Assembly: GCA_018813065.1 (NCBI GenBank)
Contig: JAHJCH010000002.1
Location: forward strand, 1 to 44,531
Source of the DNA: Myxococcota bacterium
GTDB taxonomy: Bacteria; Myxococcota_A; Bradymonadia; UBA7976; UBA1532
DNA length: 44,531 bases
Reading direction: 5' to 3'
The notes under the pieces are model-generated. The model was not told the DNA's origin. It ran no database searches and saw only the letters and a program-made list of their open reading frames with translations. Below, in pieces: positions 8,827 through 15,843 of this stretch; the stretch's first letter is position 1; the number at the start of each line of letters is the position of its first letter. Position numbers and translations under genes: made by a program.

Positions 8827-9239
8827 GGTGGCTTGGGGTTGCTTGGGCCTCGCTGCTGGTGATGGCGCCGCTGACGTCGCAGGGGGCGCCAAGCAGCCAG
8901 CCCAGCGCGCTGAAGATCGAGGCGCTGCCCGCGCATGCCCTGACGCGCGAGGCCGATGGGGCGCTGCGCTTCTGCCTGCGCCGCCTCGCGGCGCCGACGA
9001 TCACCGCCTGTGAGGTGCCAATCACGCTCAAGGGCGCGCTGCGGGCCTTTACCCCCGAGGGGGAGGTGGCGGAGATCGAGCTGGACATCGGCGCCCCGCC
9101 GCGTCGCGTCTCTTTGGAGGCCCCAGGCACCTACGCCTTGCCCTGCGGGGCGTTGATCTTTCGTTACCTCCTCGACGGCGAGGGGCCTTCAGGCGTGGTG
9201 GAGACCTCGGCCTGCTTTGAGCTGAGATCCCCACGTTGA
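8823..9239 (+). CDS. Small exported protein, paralogue of previous gene
   Basis: A 138-residue protein starting at the ATG of an ATGA overlap. Residues 1-22 form a signal peptide (basic start, WLGVAWASLLVMAPL, then SQGA). The mature part contains cysteines in RFCLRRL, TACEVP, LPCGALIF and SACFEL, suited to disulfides outside the cytoplasm. The cytoplasmic neighbour has only one Cys. LIFRYLL and the closing beta segment are shared with that neighbour. It is the last gene of the plus-strand operon. The function is unknown. Confidence 0.65.
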   Translation: MRWLGVAWASLLVMAPLTSQGAPSSQPSALKIEALPAHALTREADGALRFCLRRLAAPTITACEVPITLKGALRAFTPEGEVAEIELDIGAPPRRVSLEAPGTYALPCGALIFRYLLDGEGPSGVVETSACFELRSPR

Positions 9240-9291
9240 TTTGGTGAAAAAAAGGCTTGCGCGCCGCGCCGCGCCGGGTTCAAATCTCGCC

Positions 9292-9540
9292 GACGCTGTG
9301 GGTGAACAGGTCTAGCCATTTGGTCGGCGTCGCGCCGCCCTGGTTTACGCCCACTCACGCAGCACAAGGAAGGCTGTTTCAGAAATTCTGTATAGCCTCA
9401 CCACCGCACTATCTGGCGACGGCCTGGGGCGACGACGCCCCTCGCCGTCCCGTCAGCCAGATAGTGCGGCGGTGAGGCTGAATTTCAGTGAGCCTTCCGT
9501 GTCCCAGGTCTAGAAGTAGCGATACTTCGCCCACAGCGTC
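9292..9540 (+). repeat. Folded element, copy 1 (retron-RNA-like plan)
   Basis: A 249-bp element. The outer arms 9292-9306 and 9526-9540 pair over 15 positions, with one G-T wobble. Inside come CAGGTCTAGCC and a short GGCG/CGCC hairpin near 9325-9340. A long hairpin follows: GGAAGGCT pairs with AGCCTTCC and GAAATTC with GAATTTC. Next is a 24-bp stem (9394-9417 with 9456-9479, one mismatch), closed by a loop containing GGGGCGACGACGCCCC. Everything but the 24-bp stem is nearly identical in copy 2. Paired outer arms, an AGC soon after the first arm and a single long hairpin resemble a retron msr-msd RNA. No reverse transcriptase gene is visible. No ORF explains it. Confidence 0.75.
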
Positions 9541-9671
9541 CCCTCTTCACCGCAATGATTGGCAAAGTTGTTGGCGAGATGCCCCGCGAATGCAGCGAGG
9601 ATGCGCGTTTTTTTTTCATGCGGAGTAAAAAGAGCTTGAAATTGCCTTAAACAACCGCAAAGATCAGCCGC
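9541..9671. other. Spacer between folded elements 1 and 2, with a T9 tract
   Basis: These 131 bases hold no gene. They contain a run of nine T at 9608-9616 after a GC-rich stretch (GAGGATGCGCG) that forms only a poor hairpin. It could end transcription of copy 1 on the plus strand, but the stem is weak. Nothing else is recognised. Confidence 0.35.
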
Positions 9672-9920
9672 GACGCTGTAGATGAACAGGTCTAGCCATT
9701 TGGGCGGCGTTGCGCCGCCCTGGTTTACGCCCAGTCATGCAGCACAAGGAAGGCTATTTCAGAAATTCTGTTTAGCCCATCGAGTACTCCGGCCGGGGAC
9801 GTCCTGGGGCGACGACGCCCCTCGCCGTCTCGTCACCCGGCCGGAGTACTCGATGGGCTGAATTTCAGTGAGCCTTCCGTGTCCCAGGTCTAGAAGTAGC
9901 GATATTTCACCTGCAGCGTC
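9672..9920 (+). repeat. Folded element, copy 2 (retron-RNA-like plan)
   Basis: Exactly the length of copy 1 (249 bp), with the same internal offsets: stem arms begin 102 and 164 bases after the element start in both. The outer arms 9672-9686 and 9906-9920 pair with one G-T wobble and one A-C mismatch. The central stem, 9774-9797 with 9836-9859, is a perfect 24-bp inverted repeat whose sequence has no resemblance to that of copy 1. It contains the palindromes GAGTACTC and CCGGCCGG. The flanks (CAGGTCTAGCCATTTG, AGAAATTCTGT, GAATTTCAGTGAGCC, GTCCCAGGTCTAG) and the central loop are almost unchanged. Confidence 0.75.
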
Positions 9921-9935
9921 GCGTTTCTTTTAAAA

Positions 9936-10181
9936 CACCGTGGATAAACAGGTCTAGCCATTTGGTCGGCGTTGCGCCGCCCCGGTTTACGCCCAATCAT
10001 TGAGCACAGGGAAGGCTGTTTTAGAAATTCATGTTGCAGCAGTACTTATCCGTGTCGTGTGATGACCTGGGGCGATGTCGCCCTCCGTCATCACATCAAC
10101 GACACGGAGATGTACTGCTGCCGAATTTCAATTTGCCTTCCTTGTCCCAGGTCCAGAAGTAGCGTTCCTTTCTCCACGGTG
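9936..10181 (+). repeat. Folded element, copy 3, diverged, followed by T7
   Basis: A 246-bp copy starting 15 bases after copy 2. Its outer arms, 9936-9948 and 10169-10181, have a different sequence from copies 1 and 2 but still pair at 12 of 13 positions. The central stem, 10036-10058 with 10099-10121, is again a new sequence, pairing at 21 of 23 positions and extended by GTGATGAC with GTCATCAC. The conserved 5' segment (CAGGTCTAGCCATTTGGTCGG) and closing segment (GTCCCAGGTCCAGAAGTAGCG) are retained. The 3' arm is followed at once by seven T (10182-10188), so the closing stem could act as an intrinsic terminator for a plus-strand transcript. Confidence 0.7.
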
Positions 10182-10186
10182 TTTTT

Positions 10187-10423
10187 TTATGTCTCTTTCT
10201 TCGTCTTCTTGTTCTTGATCGCGTCCTTCGCGGTCAAGAGCAGCGCGACAAGGAGCCAGACCCACGGCACGCCGTGCATCAAGATGTCAAAGATGTCTAT
10301 GGCGCGGAAGGGATGGCCCTCGATCAACCAGCGTATCTTCTCGACGATATGTGGCTCAGGGAGAAAGGGGGCCAGGCCCAAGAAGAGGGCGGCCATCAGC
10401 GGGGTGGCGATGCGATCGGGCAT
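10187..10423 (-). CDS. Small two-helix membrane protein
   Basis: 78 residues from the ATG at 10423; an in-frame TTG at 10438 would add five residues. No clear ribosome site marks either start. Two hydrophobic segments (PLMAALFLGLAPFLPEP and VPWVWLLVALLLTA) flank an amphipathic stretch (HIVEKIRWLIEGHPFRAIDIFD). The C-terminus is very Lys-rich (KNKKTKKET), suggesting that both ends are cytoplasmic. The LAPF-PEPH-VEK-RWL pattern is familiar from small conserved membrane proteins of unknown role. It lies downstream of iscX on the same strand, 61 bases away, and may be read from the ISC operon. Confidence 0.65.
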   Translation of the reverse strand: MPDRIATPLMAALFLGLAPFLPEPHIVEKIRWLIEGHPFRAIDIFDILMHGVPWVWLLVALLLTAKDAIKNKKTKKET

Positions 10424-10484
10424 TTTTGGGTCATCCAAGGTTTGAAGGCGCTTCGTCTACCGAGGCTGACTTAAAAATGCAAGC

Positions 10485-10703
10485 TCAGCCCTCCTCGTTG
10501 TCCGCGCGCCACTCCGCGTACCAAGCCATCTGAATCCCCTCCAGGATCTTCTCTCCACAGCGGGCAGGATCATCCTCAAACTCCGGGATCTCCATCACCC
10601 AGCGCATCAGATCGGTGAACCGCACAGAGAGCGGCTCGGTGTCGGGGAAGCGATCGTAGAGGATCTCCCCAATGGCGTGGACGTCTACCCACCTCAGCTT
10701 CAC
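10485..10703 (-). CDS. iscX: IscX, iron-sulfur assembly adaptor
   Basis: 72 residues, the usual size for IscX (YfhJ). It shows the family course: WVDVHAIGEILYDRFPD, then VRFTDLMRWV, then an acidic EFEDDP and the closing EKILEGIQMAWYAEW. IscX binds IscS and iron and modulates cysteine desulfurase activity during cluster assembly. The start overlaps the hscA stop by ATGA, so it is co-translated with the chaperone. In the classical operon fdx lies between hscA and iscX; here it is missing. Confidence 0.92.
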   Translation of the reverse strand: MKLRWVDVHAIGEILYDRFPDTEPLSVRFTDLMRWVMEIPEFEDDPARCGEKILEGIQMAWYAEWRADNEEG

Positions 10704-12544
10704 TTCGACACCTCCTCATCGAGCTGATCGACGCTGATCTGCGTCAGACCGATCTGGAGCGCGCGCTCCATGCGGCGCTGGGCGAAGCCCGCGCTCACCT
10801 TGTCCAGCAGCGTCGTTAAGTCCTGGATTTTGCGAAAGTCCGTCCCCTGCGTCGCCGCCTCTAGATCGGCGACGACGTCGCGGATGATGGCCTCCTCGTC
10901 CAGCACCAGCAGATCGGCGTCCTCGCCCAGCGCCTTGCGGATCGGCATCAGCACGCGCTCGGCCTCCACCTGGGCGGTGCGGAGGAAGCGGGCCATCACG
11001 TCGGCCTCGGCGTGCTCCAGTGAGGCCATCAGCATCGACTCGACCTCCTCATCCGAGAGGCCATGCGTGGGCTCGACGCGCACCGATTGGCTGACGCCCG
11101 TGCTCATCTCCTTGGCGCTGACCTGGAGGCGGCCATCGGCGTCCACGTCGAAGCGCACCTGCACGCGCGCCACCCCGGCGGGCCTGGGCGGGATGCCCGT
11201 CAGGCGGAAGCGCGCCAGGCTGCGGCAGTCCTCCACCAGCTCGCGCTCGCCTTGTAGGACGTGGATGTCCATGCCCGTCTGGCCATCCTTAAAGGTGGTG
11301 AACTCCTGGGCCACGCTGGCGGGGATGGGGCTGTTGCGGAAGATGATCTTCTCGACGACGCCGCCCATCGTCTCCAGCCCCAAGGAGAGCGGGATGACGT
11401 CGAGGAGCAGCACGTCTCCGCCGTCGAGCACCCGCAGCTCAGACTCCAGGCTCAAGAGATCGGCCTGCACCGCCGCGCCGTAGGCCACCACCTTGTCAGG
11501 ATCGATGTCGCCCAGCGGCGGCCGCTGGAAGAGATCCCCGACGAAGCGGCGGATCACCGGGGCGCGGGTGCTGCCGCCCACGAGGACGACGCCATCCAGC
11601 TCATCGACCCGCAGCTTGGCGTCGGCGAGGGTGCGCTTGCAGGCCACGCTCAGCCGCTCCAGGAAGGGCGCGATGATCTCGGCGAAGTGATCACGGGCGA
11701 TCTCGGCGTTGATCTCCACCCCGTCATCGAGGCGCAGGCTGAAGGGCGCTGAGAGGGCCTCGCTGAGCGCGATCTTGGTCCGCCCGGCGGCCAGGAGCGC
11801 GGCGCGCTGCTGGGAGGGGCTGAGGGCCTCGGGCGCGTAGCCCGCGTCTCGTAACACGCGGCTGGCTAAGGCGCGATCAAAGTCATCGCCGCCCAAGCGC
11901 GTGTCGCCGCCCGTCGCCAACACCTCAAAGACGCCATCGACGAGGCGCAGCACGCTGATGTCAAAGGTGCCGCCGCCCAGATCAAAGACGGCGAAGCGCC
12001 CCTCCCGCTGCTTCTCTAGGCCATAGGCCAGCGCGGCGGCGGTGGGCTCGTTGAGCAGGCGCATCACCTCCAGCCCCGCCAGGCGGCCCGCTTGGCGCGT
12101 GGCGCTGCGCTGGGCGTCGTCGAAGTAGGCAGGCACGGTGATGACGGCCTGGGTGACCCCCTCGCCCAGCGCCTCGCGCGCGCGCCGCGCCAACGCCTTG
12201 AGGATCTCCGCCGAGATCTCCACCGGGGTGCGAGCGGCGCCGCCCGCGCTGACCTGGATGCTGCCGCCCTCTTGGCCCAACGCCAAGGTGCCCAGCGCCT
12301 CGGCCTCGATCTCCTCGACGGTGCGCCCCATCAGCCGCTTGACCGAGAGGATGGCGTCCTTGGGGGCAGAGACGGCGTAGGCGTAGGCCTCGGCGCCGAC
12401 CAAGATCGCCCCGTCGGGGGCGTAGTAGACGGCGGAGGGCAGGAGCGCGGCGCCGTCCGCGTCGCAGAGCGCCGCCGCGCGCCCCTCACGGACCACCGCC
12501 ACGAGGCTGTTGGTCGTCCCTAGATCGATCCCAATGGCGGGCAT
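10700..12544 (-). CDS. hscA: HscA, Hsp70-type chaperone for Fe-S cluster transfer
   Basis: An Hsp70 protein of 614 residues from the ATG at 12544; a GTG one codon upstream overlaps the hscB stop and is equally possible. Phosphate-binding and ATPase motifs are intact: IGIDLGTTNSLVAV at the N-terminus, VFDLGGGTFDISVL, and VVLVGGSTRAPVIR. The substrate domain follows, with DVIPLSLGLETMGG. It lies between hscB and iscX in an ISC operon, which identifies it as HscA rather than DnaK. HscA uses ATP to release Fe-S clusters from IscU, recognising the LPPVK motif, which is present in the IscU encoded here. Expression is tied to hscB by overlap. Confidence 0.93.
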   Translation of the reverse strand: MPAIGIDLGTTNSLVAVVREGRAAALCDADGAALLPSAVYYAPDGAILVGAEAYAYAVSAPKDAILSVKRLMGRTVEEIEAEALGTLALGQEGGSIQVSAGGAARTPVEISAEILKALARRAREALGEGVTQAVITVPAYFDDAQRSATRQAGRLAGLEVMRLLNEPTAAALAYGLEKQREGRFAVFDLGGGTFDISVLRLVDGVFEVLATGGDTRLGGDDFDRALASRVLRDAGYAPEALSPSQQRAALLAAGRTKIALSEALSAPFSLRLDDGVEINAEIARDHFAEIIAPFLERLSVACKRTLADAKLRVDELDGVVLVGGSTRAPVIRRFVGDLFQRPPLGDIDPDKVVAYGAAVQADLLSLESELRVLDGGDVLLLDVIPLSLGLETMGGVVEKIIFRNSPIPASVAQEFTTFKDGQTGMDIHVLQGERELVEDCRSLARFRLTGIPPRPAGVARVQVRFDVDADGRLQVSAKEMSTGVSQSVRVEPTHGLSDEEVESMLMASLEHAEADVMARFLRTAQVEAERVLMPIRKALGEDADLLVLDEEAIIRDVVADLEAATQGTDFRKIQDLTTLLDKVSAGFAQRRMERALQIGLTQISVDQLDEEVSK

Positions 12545-13140
12545 CACCCCTCTCCTAACTGGAGCCCTTCAAGCTCCTCCAAGATCCGCCGCAGGTAGCG
12601 CAGCTGCGCGGCGTATTGCGCCAAGATGTTGAGCGGTCGATCTCCGTCGAGGCCCTCGCCCAGCTGCTTGAGGAGGCCCTCCACGCGCTCAGCCACCTCC
12701 AAGGCGATGCGCCCCCGCTCCACATGGGCGTCGGCGTCTTTAAGCTCGCCGAGGGCCTCGCGCAGCTCGATGATCTCCATCAAGAAGCAGGGGTCGAGCT
12801 GGATGGGATCACGGGCGTCGTCCAGGGGCCGCCCCCGCAGCTTGAGGAGGTACTCCGCGCGGCGGCTGGGCTCACGCAGGGTGGCCAGGGCGTCGTTGAG
12901 CGCCGCCGCGTGCGACAGCGATAAGCGCCGCTGAAGCGGGCCACGCCCCACGAAGCGATCCGGGTGGACGCGGCGCTGGAGCGCGCGGTGCGCGGTGACG
13001 ATCTCCTCCTCGCTGTAGGCGAAGCGGGCTTGGAGGCCCAGGCGCTTGAAGTGATCGTCGTTGGGGTTGGGCGGCTGAAGGGCCTGACACTGTTTACAGA
13101 AGAGCGCAGCCTCAGCGGCGCCGCATTGCCAGCAGTTCAC
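12544..13140 (-). CDS. hscB: HscB co-chaperone with N-terminal zinc-ribbon
   Basis: The start is set at a GTG at 13140 (198 residues): GAGAGG lies just upstream and the protein then begins VNCWQCG. A reading from 13287 would overlap iscA and adds basic filler. Residues ~3-21 form CWQCG...CKQC, two CxxC knuckles likely to bind zinc, as in eukaryotic HSC20 and some bacterial relatives and unlike E. coli HscB. The J-domain follows, with HPD in RRVHPDRFVG, and then the C-terminal IscU-binding helices (DPCFLMEIIELREALGEL). HscB stimulates the HscA ATPase and delivers IscU. A terminator separates it from iscA upstream. Confidence 0.88.
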   Translation of the reverse strand: MNCWQCGAAEAALFCKQCQALQPPNPNDDHFKRLGLQARFAYSEEEIVTAHRALQRRVHPDRFVGRGPLQRRLSLSHAAALNDALATLREPSRRAEYLLKLRGRPLDDARDPIQLDPCFLMEIIELREALGELKDADAHVERGRIALEVAERVEGLLKQLGEGLDGDRPLNILAQYAAQLRYLRRILEELEGLQLGEG

Positions 13141-13202
13141 GGAGACCTCTCTGGCAGGCGCCGCTCTCGGCTCAACGCCCCGCCATCGATCAGGGTTGGG
13201 CG

Positions 13203-13239
13203 AAAAAAAATGGGCGCGACACCCTGACGGTTCGCGCCC
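13203..13239 (-). terminator. Intrinsic terminator/attenuator between iscA and hscB
   Basis: On the minus strand GGGCGCGA (13239-13232) pairs perfectly with TCGCGCCC (13219-13212) around a 12-base loop. It is followed by one A and eight T (13210-13203). It lies after the iscA stop and before the hscB start, so it should reduce read-through from iscSUA into hscBA-iscX, giving more scaffold and desulfurase than chaperone, or it may be a control point. Confidence 0.85.
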
Positions 13240-13264
13240 CTCCGCGCAAGTAGACGCTGAAGGT

Positions 13265-13588
13265 CTAGACGCTGAAGCTCTCGCCACAGCCGCAGGTGCG
13301 CCGCGCGCTGGGGTTGTCGAACTTAAAGCCCGCCCCCGCTAAGCCATCGACGTAATCGACGGTCGTGCCCATCAGGTAGAGGTAGCTCTTGGGGTCGATA
13401 AAGAGCTTGACGCCGTTGGAGTCCAGCTCGCGATCACCCTCCATGGGCTTCTCGACGAACTCCAAGAAATAGGTAAAGCCAGAGCACCCGCCGCCACGCA
13501 CACCGACGCGCAGGCCCATCGTCTCGTTGGCGCGACGGCTGATGAGGTCAGCCACCTTGGTGGCGGCCATGTCCGTAAGCTGAATCAT
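13265..13588 (-). CDS. iscA: IscA, A-type Fe-S carrier
   Basis: 107 residues, standard for the family. The three conserved cysteines are present: Cys35 in GGGCSGF and Cys99/Cys101 in TCGCGESF. A-type carriers hold iron or clusters and pass them to target proteins, chiefly 4Fe-4S enzymes. The ATG follows directly after the iscU stop codon. The order iscS-iscU-iscA on the same strand supports IscA over ErpA or SufA. A strong terminator follows it. Confidence 0.93.
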   Translation of the reverse strand: MIQLTDMAATKVADLISRRANETMGLRVGVRGGGCSGFTYFLEFVEKPMEGDRELDSNGVKLFIDPKSYLYLMGTTVDYVDGLAGAGFKFDNPSARRTCGCGESFSV

Positions 13589-13975
13589 CTACTTCGCTTC
13601 CTTCTTTTGCTTGTAGTCCGCGATGGCGGCTCGGATGGCGTCCTCGGCCAAGACTGAGCAGTGGATCTTGACGGGCGGCAAGGCCAGGTGCTCTGCGATC
13701 TCGATGTTCTTGATGTCCATCGCCTCAGAGAGCGTGCGGCCCTTGACCCACTCGGTGACCAGGCTGGAGCTGGCGATCGCCGAGCCGCAGCCATAGGTCT
13801 TGAAGCGGGCGTCCTCGATGACGCCGTCATCGTTGACCCGGATCTGGAGGCGCATCACGTCACCACAGGCCGGCGCGCCGACGAGGCCCGTCCCCACGTT
13901 CTGATCAGCCTTGTCGAGCGTGCCGACGTTGCGGGGGTTCTCGTAGTGATCAATCACGTCATTGCTATAGGCCAT
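13589..13975 (-). CDS. iscU: IscU, Fe-S cluster scaffold
   Basis: 128 residues. The cluster ligands are intact: Cys37 (PACGDV), Cys63 (YGCGSA) and Cys106 (HCSVLAE) with His105. The LPPVK motif recognised by HscA is at 99-103. IscU accepts sulfur from IscS and iron to build 2Fe-2S clusters, then hands them on with HscA/HscB. AAGGGG precedes the ATG. It sits between iscS (13 bases away) and iscA. Confidence 0.95.
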   Translation of the reverse strand: MAYSNDVIDHYENPRNVGTLDKADQNVGTGLVGAPACGDVMRLQIRVNDDGVIEDARFKTYGCGSAIASSSLVTEWVKGRTLSEAMDIKNIEIAEHLALPPVKIHCSVLAEDAIRAAIADYKQKKEAK

Positions 13976-13987
13976 CTTTGTTCCCCT

Positions 13988-15202
13988 TTAATGCGCGGTC
14001 CACTGGACGCTCTTTAAATCGATCCCCTCTTGGTGCATCTCCCAGAGGGGGGACAGCGCGCGGAGGCGGCTCACGGCCTTGATCACGCGCTCGGCGACGA
14101 AGTCGATCTCTTCTTGCGTGTTAAAGCGGCCAATGCCGAAGCGGATGCTGGAGTGGGCCAGCTCATCCTCGACGCCCAAGGCCCGCAGCACATAGCTGGG
14201 CTCCAGGCTGGCCGAGGTGCAGGCCGAGCCGCTGGAGACGGCCACATCCTTGAGATCCATCAGCAGCGACTCGCCCTCGACGAAGGCGAAGCTCATGTTC
14301 AAGTTGCCCGGCAGGCGACACTCCAGGCTGCCGTTGAGGTGGCACTCGGGGATCTCCGCCACGAGGCGCTCACGCAGGCGCTCACGCAGGCCGATCAGCC
14401 GCGCCGTCTCCGCCTCCATCTCCTCCATCGCCAGGGCCGCCGCCGCGCCGAAGCCGACGATCTGATGCACGGGCAGGGTCCCTGAGCGCATCCCACGCTC
14501 ATGACCGCCGCCGTGGATGAGCGGCGCGACGCGCACGCGGGGCTGCTTGCGCCGCACATACAGCGCGCCGATGCCCTTGGGGCCATACATCTTATGGGCG
14601 GACAGCGAGAGCAGATCGACGCCCATCGCCTCCACGTCGATGGGCAGCTTGCCCGCCGTCTGCACCGCGTCGGTGTGGAACAACACCTTGCGGGCCTTGC
14701 ACACCGCGCCGATCTCGGCGATGGGCTGGACGGTGCCGATCTCGTTGTTGCCGTGCATGACGCTGACGAGGATCGTATCGGGGCGGATGGCCGCGGCCAC
14801 GTCCTCGGGCTTGACTAAGCCCTCGGTGTCGAGGGGCAGCCAGGTGATCTCATAGCCCTGACGCTCCAGGGCGCGGGCGGAGTCGATGACGGCCTTATGC
14901 TCGGTGGCCTGGGTGATGATGTGCTTGCCCCGGCTGGCGTAGAACTCGGCGACGCCCTTGAGGGCCGCGTTGTCCGACTCGGTGGCCCCGCTGGTGAAGA
15001 CGATCTCGCGGGCGGAGGCGCCGATCAGCGCCGCGATCTGCGCCCGCGCCTTATCGACGGCCTGCTCCGCGGTCCACCCAAAGCTGTGATTGCGGCTGGC
15101 GGCGTTGCCGAAGTGCTCGGTCAGGTACGGCAGCATGGCCTCGACGACGCGCGGATCGCAGGCCGTCGTGGCGTGGTTATCCATGTAAATGGGCAGCTTC
15201 AT
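13988..15202 (-). CDS. iscS: IscS, cysteine desulfurase
   Basis: 404 residues, the same length as E. coli IscS. The PLP lysine is Lys204 in [10 protein letters not shown], and the persulfide cysteine is Cys328 in [17 protein letters not shown], within the long mobile loop typical of group I enzymes. Other landmarks are [14 protein letters not shown] at the start and [15 protein letters not shown]. It removes sulfur from cysteine and feeds IscU and probably tRNA thiolation. It is the first structural gene after the MerR-type regulator, 15 bases away. Confidence 0.96.
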   Translation of the reverse strand: MKLPIYMDNHATTACDPRVVEAMLPYLTEHFGNAASRNHSFGWTAEQAVDKARAQIAALIGASAREIVFTSGATESDNAALKGVAEFYASRGKHIITQATEHKAVIDSARALERQGYEITWLPLDTEGLVKPEDVAAAIRPDTILVSVMHGNNEIGTVQPIAEIGAVCKARKVLFHTDAVQTAGKLPIDVEAMGVDLLSLSAHKMYGPKGIGALYVRRKQPRVRVAPLIHGGGHERGMRSGTLPVHQIVGFGAAAALAMEEMEAETARLIGLRERLRERLVAEIPECHLNGSLECRLPGNLNMSFAFVEGESLLMDLKDVAVSSGSACTSASLEPSYVLRALGVEDELAHSSIRFGIGRFNTQEEIDFVAERVIKAVSRLRALSPLWEMHQEGIDLKSVQWTAH

Positions 15203-15217
15203 CTCTCTCAGCCTTCC

Positions 15218-15694
15218 TCAATGACTCGCCAGCCCGGTGATCAACGACACCTGGCCGCTCGGATCGGGGCGCTCACAGCAGCGACACGCGGCGACGGGCG
15301 CGGTGGACTGCCCGCAGTCATGGCAGCCCTCCAAGAAGTCCAAGCTCCGCTCCAGCTCAAGGGCCAGGCCCTCAAGCTCAGCGATGCTCTCGCGGACCTC
15401 GATCAAGCGCGCGCGGTAGACGTCTTCGATGGAGGCCATCGCCTCGCGCGGCGTCTCGCCCTCGCGCCAGCTCTGCAAGAGCGCGCGGATCTCGGTGAGG
15501 GAGTAGTCGAGCTTTTGGAGCCGATCGATATAGCGGATGCGCTCGACGTTGGCCTCATCATAGAGGCGAAACCCCCCGGGGGAGCGCGCGGAGGGGGAGA
15601 GCAGGCCCATCTCTTCATAGAGGTGCAGCGCGCGGACCGTCTTATCGGTCGTGCGGGCCAGCGCCCCTATCTTGAGCAAGTTTTCTCGGGACAT
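15218..15694 (-). CDS. MerR-family regulator with C-terminal Cys cluster
   Basis: 158 residues from the ATG at 15694, preceded by GGAGGAGGG; a longer reading from 15754 runs through the promoter. The N-terminus is a MerR helix-turn-helix (KIGALARTTDKTVRALHLYEEMGLL, wing PGGFRLYDEANVERI). A long dimerisation helix runs over ~80-120, then five cysteines in a short tail: C124, C127, C137, C139 and C140. These could bind an Fe-S cluster, zinc or another metal. It occupies the place IscR holds in other ISC operons, so it probably senses Fe-S or metal status and controls the operon; that is inference. IscR proper is an Rrf2 protein and is not related. Confidence 0.85.
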   Translation of the reverse strand: MSRENLLKIGALARTTDKTVRALHLYEEMGLLSPSARSPGGFRLYDEANVERIRYIDRLQKLDYSLTEIRALLQSWREGETPREAMASIEDVYRARLIEVRESIAELEGLALELERSLDFLEGCHDCGQSTAPVAACRCCERPDPSGQVSLITGLASH

Positions 15695-15718
15695 AGAGCC
15701 CTCCTCCAGCGGCGCGCG

Positions 15719-15747
15719 AATGTACTCATCGGGTCGGGATAAGTCAA
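15719..15747 (-). promoter_or_regulatory. Promoter of the merR-type/isc operon
   Basis: On the minus strand TTGACT (15747-15742) and TACATT (15724-15719) are spaced by 17 bases, 24 bases before the regulator ATG. The 17-base spacer is normal rather than the stretched 19-20 typical of MerR-activated promoters, which would fit repression or autoregulation more than classic MerR activation. Confidence 0.55.
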
Positions 15748-15770
15748 TCCCCAACCCTTACGCATGGGTT
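15736..15770. promoter_or_regulatory. Two dyads at the isc promoter, possible operator
   Basis: GGGAT-N6-ATCCC at 15736-15751 overlaps the -35 element. AACCC-N8-GGGTT at 15753-15770 lies just upstream. Either could bind the dimeric MerR-type protein encoded downstream. Both are short, and this is GC-rich DNA. Confidence 0.35.
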
Positions 15771-15843
15771 AGATTTTAGAGGGGGGATCTTGGTCGCGCT
15801 CGGCGCGCGGATTTTCGAGGGGGCGTGGCGATGCGGCGCGCCC

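Noticed and set aside
9292..10181. CRISPR array
   Set aside because: Only three units of ~247 bp, with paired variable arms rather than short direct repeats and single spacers; no cas genes.
9292..10181. Integron attC sites
   Set aside because: No GTTRRRY / RYYYAAC core pair at the ends, no cassette ORFs between copies and no integrase in the window.
9292..10181. MITE or insertion-sequence remnant
   Set aside because: Terminal arms differ between copies while remaining self-complementary, and no target-site duplications are evident. Not fully excluded.
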